NCBI GenBank assembly: GCA_026387895.1 | Contig: JAPLKT010000041.1 | Coordinates: 35,611-99,610, forward strand | Source: Gemmatimonadota bacterium | GTDB lineage: Bacteria; Gemmatimonadota; Gemmatimonadetes; Gemmatimonadales; Gemmatimonadaceae | Length of the DNA stretch: 64,000 bases | Direction of reading: 5' to 3' | In this document: positions 54,791-63,957 of the stretch, in pieces | Layout: every line of letters starts with the position of its first letter | How positions within the stretch are numbered: the stretch's first letter is position 1 | Made by a program: the position numbers and the translations under genes | Notes under the pieces: generated by a model | What the model was told of the DNA's origin: nothing | The model's input: the letters and a program-made list of their open reading frames with translations, nothing else | The model's database searches: none

Positions 54791-54858
54791 TCGCAATGAC
54801 ACCCTGACGACTGGAGCGCAAAACGCGCTCCGCACGAAACTCTCACCCCACCCGTTTC

Positions 54859-56460
54859 ATGGGCACCAAACGCCGCGAGTTCCTGAAGACCAGCGCCGCC
54901 GCTGCAGCAGTCACTCTCGTGGGGGCGCGCGTTGGTGCGCAGCCCTCGCCTTCCACGGGCCGGATCATTCGCTCGTGGGCGGAGCCGATAGCCGACGATC
55001 TCGCGGCCGATGCAATGGAGGCGGCCAAAGGAGCCGGCGCCTCGTATGTGGATGTGCGCATCGGGCGGTATCGCCGCCAGTCGGTGAATGCGCGAGAGCG
55101 GCAGATCACCGGGGTCAGCGATAACGAATCGTATGGCATCGGTGTCCGCACGATTGTGAATGGATCGTGGGGGTTCGCCGCGACGAGCGTGATGACGCGC
55201 GAGGGCGTTGCGAAAGCCGCCCGTGAGGCGGTTCGCATCGCGCGTGCGGCGCGGAGCTCGCAACGGCGTCCCATTGAGCTGGCGCCGGTCGCTGCGGTGA
55301 AGGGGACCTGGGCGACACCGGTCAAGCGCGATCCGATCGACGTGCCGCTCGAGGACAAGGTCGCGCTGCTCATTGCCACGAATGAAGCGGCGATGAAGGC
55401 CAAAGGCACACGATTCGCGAACAGTGGACTGTCGCTTCTCCGCGAGATCAAGCAATACTGGAACAGCGAGGGGTCGCAGACCACGCAGACCTTCATTCGC
55501 GTCGGTCCGACCTTCACGTCCACGGCCATCGGGCCGAATGGCTTCGAGAGCTACAACGAAGAACTCGCACCGCGCGGCCAAGGCTGGGAGTATGTCGAGT
55601 CGCTCGACATGCCCGGCAACGCCGAGCGCTGGGCGGGCTACGCGGTCGAAAAGCTTGGCGCCAAGACGGTTGAGCCTGGTCGCTACGATCTCATTCTCGA
55701 TCCCACGAATCTCTGGCTCACGATCCACGAGTCCATTGGTCACCCCACCGAGCTTGATCGCGCGATGGGCTACGAGGCGAACTACGCTGGGACGAGCTTT
55801 GTCGCACCCCCAGACAAGATGATCGGCAAGCTCAAGTACGGCACCGACATCATGAACATCCAGGGCGATCGCACGCAGGAAGGCTCGCTCGCGCGTGTTG
55901 GCTGGGATGACGAGGGCGTTCCCCCCGACAACTGGCTGATTATCGAGAAGGGGATGTTCAAGGACTACCAGACCACGCGCGAACAATCGGCCTGGATTGC
56001 CGGCATGACGGGCGTGAAGAAATCCCACGGCTGTTCCTTTGCCGACTCCTGGGACAGTGTGCAGTTCCAGCGCATGCCCAACATCTCGCTGCTCCCGGGG
56101 GAGAAGGATTACGTCCTGAGCGACATCGTCGCCGCGACGGATCGCGGGATCGTCGTGAAGAATCGTGGATCGTGGTCGATCGATCACCAGCGATACAACT
56201 TCCAGTTCAGCGGGCAGGTGTTCTACGACGTGAAGGGCGGAAAGATCACGGGGATGCTCAAGGACGTCGCGTATCAGAGCAACACGCCGGTGTTCTGGAA
56301 CTCTATGGACATGATCGGCGGCAAGCGCTCTGCGTGGATGGGCGGCTCCTTTAGCGATGGAAAGGGTGAGCCGAGTCAGAGCAACTCGGTGAGTCATACC
56401 TGCGTGCCGGCGCGCTTCCGAAACGTGAATATTGTGAACATCGGGAGGGGCGAGGCATGA
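54859..56460 (+). CDS. tldD: TldD-like metalloprotease with twin-arginine signal
   Basis: MGTKRREFLKTSAAAAAVTLVGARVGAQ; LTIHESIGHPTELDRAMGYEANYAGTSF (HExxxH). Confidence 0.9.
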   Translation: MGTKRREFLKTSAAAAAVTLVGARVGAQPSPSTGRIIRSWAEPIADDLAADAMEAAKGAGASYVDVRIGRYRRQSVNARERQITGVSDNESYGIGVRTIVNGSWGFAATSVMTREGVAKAAREAVRIARAARSSQRRPIELAPVAAVKGTWATPVKRDPIDVPLEDKVALLIATNEAAMKAKGTRFANSGLSLLREIKQYWNSEGSQTTQTFIRVGPTFTSTAIGPNGFESYNEELAPRGQGWEYVESLDMPGNAERWAGYAVEKLGAKTVEPGRYDLILDPTNLWLTIHESIGHPTELDRAMGYEANYAGTSFVAPPDKMIGKLKYGTDIMNIQGDRTQEGSLARVGWDDEGVPPDNWLIIEKGMFKDYQTTREQSAWIAGMTGVKKSHGCSFADSWDSVQFQRMPNISLLPGEKDYVLSDIVAATDRGIVVKNRGSWSIDHQRYNFQFSGQVFYDVKGGKITGMLKDVAYQSNTPVFWNSMDMIGGKRSAWMGGSFSDGKGEPSQSNSVSHTCVPARFRNVNIVNIGRGEA

Positions 56461-57833
56461 AGCCGAAATCACTATTCGCGGCAGTCGACGAACCGTCGCT
56501 GAGCGCCGAAGAATGCCGTGCGCTGATGACCCGCATTTACGCGATGGCCAAGTCCGATGCGACGCGCGTCAACATTGTGAGTGGATGGCGCGGGAACACC
56601 CGCTTCGCCGGCGGCGAAATCACCACCAGTGGCGGAACAATCGACACCACGGTGACGATCACGAGTACCATTGGCAAACGCCAGGCCAGCGCGAGCACCA
56701 ACGTGCTCGACGATGCCAGCTTGCGGCGCACGGTCGCCCTCTCCGAAACCCTGGCGCGGTTGTCGCCCGAGGATCCGGAGTCGATGCCCGAGTTGGGGCA
56801 GCAGACCATTCGACCGGTGAACGCGTACGTCGAGAAAACCGCGGATCTTACACCAGAAATGCGAGCCGCCGCGGTCAAGAAAGTGATTGACACTGCGCAG
56901 TCGCTCGGCAAAGACGCGGGGGAAATCTTTGTTGCAGGGTTTCTCGATGCGAGCGCGGGGGCGTACCATCGAAACACCGATGTCACGCTCAGCACCACCA
57001 CGCGAACCCCGGACGGCACGGGGAGCGGCTGGTCATCGGCCGGCGTGCGTGACTGGAGCACAATCGACCCGACAGATCTCGCGCGTCGTGCGGTGCAGAA
57101 GGCGGTGTCGAGCCGGAAGCCACAGGCCGTCGAGCCAGGGCTCTACACCGTGGTTCTCGAGCCGAGCGCTGTCGCACAGCTGATTCCGCAACTCGTGGGC
57201 AGCTTCAACGCCCGCAACAACGACGAGGGGCGCGGCACCTTCTCCAAGCGCGGCGGCGGCACCAAGCTCGGCGAGAAGATCGCCGACGAGCGGGTGACAC
57301 TGTTCTCGGATCCCTTCGATCCCGAAATCCTGGGCCAGCCCTTTGACGCCGAGGGGCAGCCACTCGGGAAGACGGTCTGGATTGAGAATGGGATGCTCAA
57401 GAACTTCTCCTACACGCGATTCTGGGCGCAGAAGTCCGGAAAGCTCCCGACCGGCGGTGGGGGCGGACGTGGCGGTGGTGGGGGCGGAGGCGGTGGTGGT
57501 GGCGCTGGGCTCAAGATGGTCGGTGGAACCAAGACCACCGAGCAGCTCATCGCGGGAACCGAGCGCGGGATTCTCGTCACCCACTTCTTTTACATTCGTT
57601 CGCTCGATCAGCGCACGGTGATGCTCACGGGGCTGACACGCGACGGCACCTTCTTGATTGAGAACGGCAAGGTGACGCGGCCACTGAAGAACTTCCGATG
57701 GAACGAAAGCCCGCTGCTGATGCTGTCGCGTATTGATGAAATTGGCCGCGCTGAGCGAGTGTCGGCGGGAATGGTCATGCCGTCGCTGCGAGTGAAAGAC
57801 TTCAACTTCGCGTCGCTCTCAGACGCGGTGTAG
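56457..57833 (+). CDS. tldE: TldE/PmbA-like partner protein without signal peptide
   Basis: TRFAGGEITTSGGTIDTTVTITSTIGKRQASASTN; overlaps tldD by ATGA; Gly-rich insertion. Confidence 0.85.
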   Translation: MKPKSLFAAVDEPSLSAEECRALMTRIYAMAKSDATRVNIVSGWRGNTRFAGGEITTSGGTIDTTVTITSTIGKRQASASTNVLDDASLRRTVALSETLARLSPEDPESMPELGQQTIRPVNAYVEKTADLTPEMRAAAVKKVIDTAQSLGKDAGEIFVAGFLDASAGAYHRNTDVTLSTTTRTPDGTGSGWSSAGVRDWSTIDPTDLARRAVQKAVSSRKPQAVEPGLYTVVLEPSAVAQLIPQLVGSFNARNNDEGRGTFSKRGGGTKLGEKIADERVTLFSDPFDPEILGQPFDAEGQPLGKTVWIENGMLKNFSYTRFWAQKSGKLPTGGGGGRGGGGGGGGGGGAGLKMVGGTKTTEQLIAGTERGILVTHFFYIRSLDQRTVMLTGLTRDGTFLIENGKVTRPLKNFRWNESPLLMLSRIDEIGRAERVSAGMVMPSLRVKDFNFASLSDAV

Positions 57834-57873
57834 ACTCGGCGGAGGACTCGGCGGAGGACTCGGCGGAGGACTC
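57834..57873 (+). repeat. 12-bp tandem repeat (actcggcggagg), 3 copies plus partial
   Basis: Begins on the nucleotide after the tldE stop codon. Confidence 0.93.
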
Positions 57874-57971
57874 ACTAACGGGGTACCCTCGTGCAGAGGG
57901 CCCAATCGTCGTATAGTATCGAATACCGGATGCATCGTCGCACCTCCTGACCTCAAGTGAACCGACGCCCC

Positions 57972-59531
57972 ATGGCCAACAAAAAAGTCACCCGCCGCGA
58001 TTTCGTCGAGAACACCACGAGAGCCGCTCTCGCCGCGGCTTTCGTGGCTCCGAAATTTCCGTCCATTGTCCCACGCCACGTCCTCGGAGGCCCAGGCTTC
58101 CAAGCGCCGAGCGATACCCTGAACTTCGCCGTCGTCGGATTCGGCGGCATGGGCTCTGGGAACGCCGATGTGCTCGCACAGGTCGAGAACATGGTGGCCG
58201 TCTGTGATGTCGACCTCGCCTTCGCCGACAGCAATGTCGCGAGCAAGGAAAAGAACCGCGACGGCTCGCCGAACCCCAGGGGCGTCAAGCTCCGTGAGCA
58301 GTTCAACAAAGCCAAGAAGTACACCGATTTCCGCGAGATGCTCGACAAGTCGAAAGACATCGACGCCGTTATCATCGCCACCGCCGATCACAATCACGCG
58401 GTGATTGCCAAAGCCGCCATGCAGGCGGGGAAGCACGTCTACGTGCAGAAGCCGCTCACCTACTCGGTGCACGAGGCGCGCGTGCTCGGCAAGCTCGCCA
58501 AGGACAACCCAAAGCTCGCCACACAGATGGGTAATCAAGGCCATTCACGTGACGGTACGCGGAGCATCGTCGAGTGGGTGCAGGCCGGCGTGCTTGGCGA
58601 CGTAAAAGAAGTGCACGTCTGGACCAACCGCCCAGTCGGTTACTGGCCGCAGGCCGTCTCGCGGCCGCGTCAGCCGAACGCGAATGTCCCCGCGGGCTTC
58701 GGCAAGAACTTCTCGCAGGGCGCCATCAACAACGTGACGGCGTACCAGCTGGCCACCGCGCAGTACTCCATGCCCGATGGACTCCGCTGGGATCTCTACC
58801 TCGGCGGCGTCGCCGAGGACGTGCCGTATCACCCGATCTACCATCCGTTCAACTGGCGCGGCTGGACCGATTTCGGTGTCGGCGCACTCGGCGACATGGG
58901 CGCACATTTGATCGACCAGCCATACTGGGCGCTCGGACTCACACAGCCCACGGCCATCGAAGCGAGCGCGAGCCCGTGGGGTACGGAGCCGATCATTCCG
59001 CGCCCGACCTCGGGCGTGACGACCAAGCCCTGCACGTACCCGATGGCGACCACGGTCACCTACGACTTCCCGGCGCGTGGCAACATGCCGGCGGTTCGCA
59101 TGTACTGGTACGACGGCGGCATTCTTCCGCCGCGCCCGGCGATGCTGCCGGACAACGTGCAGATGAACCCCGATGGCGGTGTGCTCTTCGTGGGTACCAA
59201 GGGGGTGCTGATGCACGAGACCTACGGCGACAATCCGAAGATCTATCCGGAGAGCGCGGCTCAGGCCGCCACGAAGGTCGCCAAGTCGATCGTGCGTATC
59301 GAGACCTCGCACGAGGTGAACTGGGCGAATGCCGCGAAGGGGAAGGGAAGCACGAGCTCGCCCTTTGAGTACGCGGCCAACCTGACCGAGACTATGTGCC
59401 TCGGCATCGTGGCCCTCAAGACCGGCGTCGGCCGGAAACTCGTATACGACGCGGCGAGCATGACCGTGACGAATATTCCTGAGGCCAACCAGTATCTGAC
59501 CCGCAACTACCGAAAGGGCTGGGAAGTCTAA
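57972..59531 (+). CDS. Gfo/Idh/MocA-family oxidoreductase with Tat signal
   Basis: MANKKVTRRDFVENTTRAALAAAFVAP; NFAVVGFGGMGSGNADVLAQ; AVIIATADHNHAVIAKAAMQAGKHVYVQKPLTYSVHEAR. Confidence 0.92.
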   Translation: MANKKVTRRDFVENTTRAALAAAFVAPKFPSIVPRHVLGGPGFQAPSDTLNFAVVGFGGMGSGNADVLAQVENMVAVCDVDLAFADSNVASKEKNRDGSPNPRGVKLREQFNKAKKYTDFREMLDKSKDIDAVIIATADHNHAVIAKAAMQAGKHVYVQKPLTYSVHEARVLGKLAKDNPKLATQMGNQGHSRDGTRSIVEWVQAGVLGDVKEVHVWTNRPVGYWPQAVSRPRQPNANVPAGFGKNFSQGAINNVTAYQLATAQYSMPDGLRWDLYLGGVAEDVPYHPIYHPFNWRGWTDFGVGALGDMGAHLIDQPYWALGLTQPTAIEASASPWGTEPIIPRPTSGVTTKPCTYPMATTVTYDFPARGNMPAVRMYWYDGGILPPRPAMLPDNVQMNPDGGVLFVGTKGVLMHETYGDNPKIYPESAAQAATKVAKSIVRIETSHEVNWANAAKGKGSTSSPFEYAANLTETMCLGIVALKTGVGRKLVYDAASMTVTNIPEANQYLTRNYRKGWEV

Positions 59532-59566
59532 GCAGGACAACAGGTTACGCGTTAATTCTTGTAGCT

Positions 59567-59607
59567 AAGGGGCGTCGGTGAGCGGTCAACGCTCGCCGAC
59601 GCCCCTT
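59567..59607 (+). terminator. terminator hairpin after the oxidoreductase gene
   Basis: AAGGGGCGTCGGTGAGCG-GTCAA-CGCTCGCCGACGCCCCTT, 18 pairs including one G-T. Confidence 0.85.
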
Positions 59608-59706
59608 CGTACACCTATTGTTAAGCGCGGCTGCCACCGCCCATCCGGGTGGGGGACGCCGCAATTCGTGTCAGTGTTCGGTTCCACCCCCATCCGCAGG
59701 AACTCC

Positions 59707-62415
59707 ATGTACAAGTCCGCTGTGATTCGATGGCTCTCAGGCGCTGCCGCGGTCGCAATGACCGCGAGTGGTGCCTTTGCGCAGGGGCTCGACTCGACGT
59801 CGATCGCCGGCCTGAAGTGGCGCAACGTTGGTCCCGCCACCTTCGAAGGCCGTCTCTCTGACGTTGTCGGTATCCCCGGCCCCTCCAAGACGATCTTCGT
59901 CGCTGCCGCCGCTGGCGGCATCTGGAAGAGCACCAACGCTGGGCTCACCTGGCGCCCCGTGTTCGACGACAAGCGCATCATCTCGATGGGCATGCTCGCC
60001 ATCGCGCCGAGCGACACGCAGCAGGTGTGGGCTGGCACCGGTGAGCCCAACTCGCGTAACACTATCGAGCCGGGCGCTGGCATCTACAAGTCCAATGACG
60101 GCGGCCTCACGTGGAACCTGATGGGGCTCGAGAAGACGCAGCATATCGGTCGCATCGTCGTGCACCCCAAGGATCCGAACACGGTCTACGTGGCGGCGCT
60201 TGGTGCAGCCTGGACGTCGAGCAAGGATCGCGGTCTCTACAAGACGACCGACGGCGGCAAGACGTGGAACCTGATCAAGTTTGTCAGTGACAAGGCGGGA
60301 TTCGTTGACGTTGCCCTTGATCCGCGGAATCCGGACGTGGTCTACGCCACGAGCTGGGAGCGCTTCCGCAACCCATACTCGCTCAAGAGCGGTGGTCCGG
60401 GCTCTGGCCTCTTCAAGAGCACCGACGCCGGCAAGACCTGGACGGAAATCAAGGGGAACGGATTCCCCGAGGGCACCAAGGGGCGTATCGGACTCGCCGT
60501 CGCGCCGAGCAATGGCGACGTGGTCTACGCGCTGACGGAAGCCGCCGATCCGAGCAAGGACGGCAGCTACACGCCGCAGAACAGCCCCAAGGCAAACGGT
60601 CTGTATCGCTCGACCGACGCCGGCAAGACGTGGGCGCAGATGAACAACTACAACGTGCGTCCGTTCTACTACTCGCAGGTGCGCGTCGATCCCAAGAACG
60701 CCGATCGCGTGTACTTCTCGAGCACGCAGCTCCAGGTCTCGGACGACGGCGGCAAGACGAGCCGCGGCGCCGCGCAGAGCGTGCACGTGGACGATCACGG
60801 CATCTGGATTGACCCCAACGATCCGGAACGTTGGTACCTCGCGAACGATGGTGGTGTCTCCATCACGTTCGATCGCGGTGGTAACTTTATTCAGACCACC
60901 ACGCTTCCGATCGGTCAGTTCTATGAAGTCAGCTATGACTTCGCGACCCCGTACAACATCTGTGGCGGTGCGCAGGACAACGGGTCGTGGTGCGGACCGA
61001 GCAAGCGCAAAGGCCCGGTGAATAACTCCTACTGGTTCACGTACGCTGGTGGCGACGGATTCTACTCGGCGCAGGATCCGACCGATCCGAATATCATCTA
61101 CGGTGAGAGTCAGGGCGGCAATGCATCGCGCGTGAATCTCAAGACCGGCGAGCGGATGAGCTTCCGCAAGCCGTCCTGGCAGGATCGCTACAAGCAGTGG
61201 GAAGATTCGATCGCCGTCGTGCGTGGGGATCCGCTCAAGGCGGAAACGAAGGAGCAGACCAAGGCACTCGCCTCGCTCCGCGCGCAGCAGAAGTCCGACT
61301 CGGTGGACCTCGCGCTGCGTTTCAACTGGAACACGCCGCTCGCGCTCTCGCACCACAATCCGTCGGTTGTGTACTTCGGCGGCAATCGCTTGCTGAAGAG
61401 CACCAAGAAGGGCGAGGACTTCTATCTCATCTCGCCAGACCTGTCCAAGAAGCAGCAGGCCAAGATCGACACGTCGATCGTGTACAACGGCGGCATCACG
61501 CTCGATGCGACCGGCGCCGAGACGTATGGCACGATTGTCGCGTTCGGCGAATCGTACCTTAAGCCGGGGCTCATCTTTGCTGGCACCGACGACGGCAATG
61601 TGTGGAAGTCGCCGAACGACGGCGCCACGTGGGAGAACCTCTCGACACGGTTCCCGGGCCTCCCAGCCGAAACGTGGGTCGCCCGCATCGAGACCTCGCA
61701 CTTCGACACGCTCACCTTCTGGGTTGCGTTCGAAGGGCATCGCTCCAACGATTTCATGCCGTACCTGTACGTCACGAACGACGGCGGCAAGAGCTTCAAG
61801 TCGATCGCGAACAATCTCCCGAATACGAGCCCGGCCGACTACTTGCACGTGATCCGCGAGGATCCGTACAACAAGGACCTGCTCTTCGTCGGGTCCTCGC
61901 TCTCGGCGTACGTGTCGCTTGATCGTGGCGCGACCTGGTCGAAGTTCGGTGCGAATCTGCCATCGGTGCCGGTGTTCGACCTCAAGATTCATCCGCGTGA
62001 CCATGAGCTAATCGCCGCGACGCACGGGCGTTCGTTCTGGATCGCGCCGATTGCGCCGCTTGAGCAGATGACGCCGAAGGTCATGGCGTCGACTGTGCAC
62101 TTGTTCGAGCCGCGCACGGCGTACCAGTGGGGCGAAGGCCCGACGCTCGCGGCTGGCGGCAACGGCAACGCGCAGGCGTTCTTTGCGACGCCGAGCCCGA
62201 CGTATGGTGCGGATATCTCGTACCGTGTGGCCGGTGCGGCTGCGGGTGGACAGGGGTCCGGCCGCTGCGCCGGCTCCGCTCTCGGCCTCCGAGCGTCGCG
62301 ACAGCATCCTGAAGGCAGTGCGTGCGCCGGCAGTGCTCGACTCACTCGCGAAGGCCAAGTACGACACCGCAGCGATCGCGCGCGCCAAGGCGATCCTGAA
62401 CCCGCCGACGATTGA
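59707..62415 (+). CDS. exported sortilin/VPS10-like Asp-box propeller protein; C-terminus disrupted near 62253
   Basis: MYKSAVIRWLSGAAAVAMTASGAFAQ; repeated YKTTDGGKTWNL, YRSTDAGKTWAQ; final ~55 aa are out-of-frame-looking Arg/Ser-rich sequence. Confidence 0.85.
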   Translation: MYKSAVIRWLSGAAAVAMTASGAFAQGLDSTSIAGLKWRNVGPATFEGRLSDVVGIPGPSKTIFVAAAAGGIWKSTNAGLTWRPVFDDKRIISMGMLAIAPSDTQQVWAGTGEPNSRNTIEPGAGIYKSNDGGLTWNLMGLEKTQHIGRIVVHPKDPNTVYVAALGAAWTSSKDRGLYKTTDGGKTWNLIKFVSDKAGFVDVALDPRNPDVVYATSWERFRNPYSLKSGGPGSGLFKSTDAGKTWTEIKGNGFPEGTKGRIGLAVAPSNGDVVYALTEAADPSKDGSYTPQNSPKANGLYRSTDAGKTWAQMNNYNVRPFYYSQVRVDPKNADRVYFSSTQLQVSDDGGKTSRGAAQSVHVDDHGIWIDPNDPERWYLANDGGVSITFDRGGNFIQTTTLPIGQFYEVSYDFATPYNICGGAQDNGSWCGPSKRKGPVNNSYWFTYAGGDGFYSAQDPTDPNIIYGESQGGNASRVNLKTGERMSFRKPSWQDRYKQWEDSIAVVRGDPLKAETKEQTKALASLRAQQKSDSVDLALRFNWNTPLALSHHNPSVVYFGGNRLLKSTKKGEDFYLISPDLSKKQQAKIDTSIVYNGGITLDATGAETYGTIVAFGESYLKPGLIFAGTDDGNVWKSPNDGATWENLSTRFPGLPAETWVARIETSHFDTLTFWVAFEGHRSNDFMPYLYVTNDGGKSFKSIANNLPNTSPADYLHVIREDPYNKDLLFVGSSLSAYVSLDRGATWSKFGANLPSVPVFDLKIHPRDHELIAATHGRSFWIAPIAPLEQMTPKVMASTVHLFEPRTAYQWGEGPTLAAGGNGNAQAFFATPSPTYGADISYRVAGAAAGGQGSGRCAGSALGLRASRQHPEGSACAGSARLTREGQVRHRSDRARQGDPEPADD

Positions 62416-62893
62416 TCCAGCGGCCGGTGGTCGTGGCGGACGCGGCGGTGGTGGTGGCGGCGGTGGTGGCGGTGGTCGTGGGGCCGGTGCGGCCTGCGAA
62501 CGCCCGCTCACGCAGTGGGAGCCGTTCTGCGCCCGTCCGGGTGAAGCAGCGCCAACCCCAGCGCGTGGCGGCGGTGCAGCAGACGACGCGGCAGGTGGCG
62601 GTCGCGGTGGCCGTGGCGGCGCTCCGGAGTCGGACGCTGTCAAGAAGATCTTCGACCTGATCGGCCTCAAGATGCCGGCGCAGGGCGGTGGTCGTGGCGG
62701 TAATGCAGCTTTTGGTGGCGGCGCCGCTGGAAACTTCACGGCCGGCACTGGTGACTATTTGGTGACCCTCACCATCGGTACGACGACGCTCAAGCAGAAG
62801 CTCCACGTGGAGCGGGTGAGCGGTGGTGATGACGCCTCCGGCGGCTTCGGCCTCGGGGACGACGACCACGATCGGACGGATCGCAGCCGCTAG
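62257..62893 (+). pseudogene. out-of-frame C-terminal segment of the 59707 sortilin-like protein
   Basis: Frame +2 reads PAAAPAPLSASERRDSILKAVRAPAVLD...GDYLVTLTIGTTTLKQKLHVERVSG, the expected C-terminal domain. Whether it is a true frameshift or a sequence error is unresolved. Confidence 0.7.
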
Positions 62894-62910
62894 GCGATTC
62901 TTGATGGATA

Positions 62911-62946
62911 ACGACGGGGGGCAGCCGACAGGCTGCCCCCCGTCGT
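62911..62946 (+). terminator. long perfect hairpin, terminator-like, without T-tract
   Basis: ACGACGGGGGGCAGCC-GACA-GGCTGCCCCCCGTCGT perfect 16-bp stem. Confidence 0.75.
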
Positions 62947-63030
62947 GCGTTCGGAACTGACCACTGTCGTCACCTCAGCCCTATTTGACCCCACCTTCCC
63001 CGAAAGCCCCACCGTGGTAAACTTCCACGG

Positions 63031-63957
63031 GTGAAGCAACCCCCCCGGTTCGCCCTATCCGCGCTGCTGCTGGTTGTCCTCGCGCCATTTGCGCAGGCTC
63101 AGGGGACAGCGCCATCGCCGCCGACCGCTGCGGCCAAGCCACTCACCTTCGCGCAGGTTGCGGCACTGCCAGCCCCACCGGCTGACGCGCGCCTCTCCTA
63201 CGGCCCAGACTCGCTCCAGACCGGCGAACTCCGATTGCCGAAGGGGAAGGGACCCTTCCCGGTCGTGGTGCTGATCCACGGCGGATGCTGGCTCTCACAG
63301 TATGACGCGCAGTACGTCGCGGCCATGGCAGCGGCGCTCGCAGCTGACGGATTCGCGGTCTGGACGCCGGAGTTCCGGCGCGTGGGAAATCCTGGGGGCG
63401 GATATCCCGGCACCTTCCTCGACGTGGCACGCGCGGTGGATTTTGTGCGCGACATCGCACGCACCCGCGCACTCGATACGTCGCGTGTTGTCCTCGCGGG
63501 GCATTCTGCCGGCGGACAGCTCGTGCTCCTCACCGCCGCTCGCAAGACACTCAAGGCGTCACATCCGCTCGCGACCGCCGCGCCGCTGCCGATCGCAGGC
63601 GTGGTGTCGATCGACGGCATCACCGACCTCGCGGGCTACGCAGGCACCACAGGGTGCAACGCCGCCGTTCCGCAGCTTATGGACGGGATGCCCCCGCAAC
63701 AACTCGAGCGGTACGCGTTGATGTCGCCCAGTGAGTTAGTGCCCCTGCGGGTGCGGTCGCGCATTGTGCAGGGGGCGCTCGATGTGACCGTGCCCATGAG
63801 CCAGGCGAAGAGTTTTGTTGCGAAGGCATCGGCCGCGGGCGACGACTCCCAGCTGGTACTCCTCGAACATTCCGCGCACTTTGATCCTGTGGCGCCGAAC
63901 TCCGTGGACTGGCCGGCGGTCCTGAATGCCATCCGTCTCATGGCGAGAGACCGCTGA
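63031..63957 (+). CDS. exported alpha/beta hydrolase
   Basis: Signal MKQPPRFALSALLLVVLAPFAQAQ; LIHGGCW oxyanion motif; VVLAGHSAGGQLVLL nucleophile elbow; GALDVTVPMSQA, EHSAHFD. Confidence 0.88.
   Translation: MKQPPRFALSALLLVVLAPFAQAQGTAPSPPTAAAKPLTFAQVAALPAPPADARLSYGPDSLQTGELRLPKGKGPFPVVVLIHGGCWLSQYDAQYVAAMAAALAADGFAVWTPEFRRVGNPGGGYPGTFLDVARAVDFVRDIARTRALDTSRVVLAGHSAGGQLVLLTAARKTLKASHPLATAAPLPIAGVVSIDGITDLAGYAGTTGCNAAVPQLMDGMPPQQLERYALMSPSELVPLRVRSRIVQGALDVTVPMSQAKSFVAKASAAGDDSQLVLLEHSAHFDPVAPNSVDWPAVLNAIRLMARDR

Noticed and set aside
54813-54831. Small hairpin GGAGCG-N7-CGCTCC between the sortilin-like gene and tldD
   Set aside because: Only 6 bp, no T-tract; insufficient to call a terminator.
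54631-56472. 613-aa antisense ORF opposite tldD
   Set aside because: Shadow ORF; the sense strand encodes an evident TldD with HExxxH motif.
59737-62004. 755-aa antisense ORF opposite the sortilin-like gene
   Set aside because: Typical high-GC shadow ORF; His/Arg/Val-rich with no recognisable domain, while the sense frame has clear Asp-box repeats.
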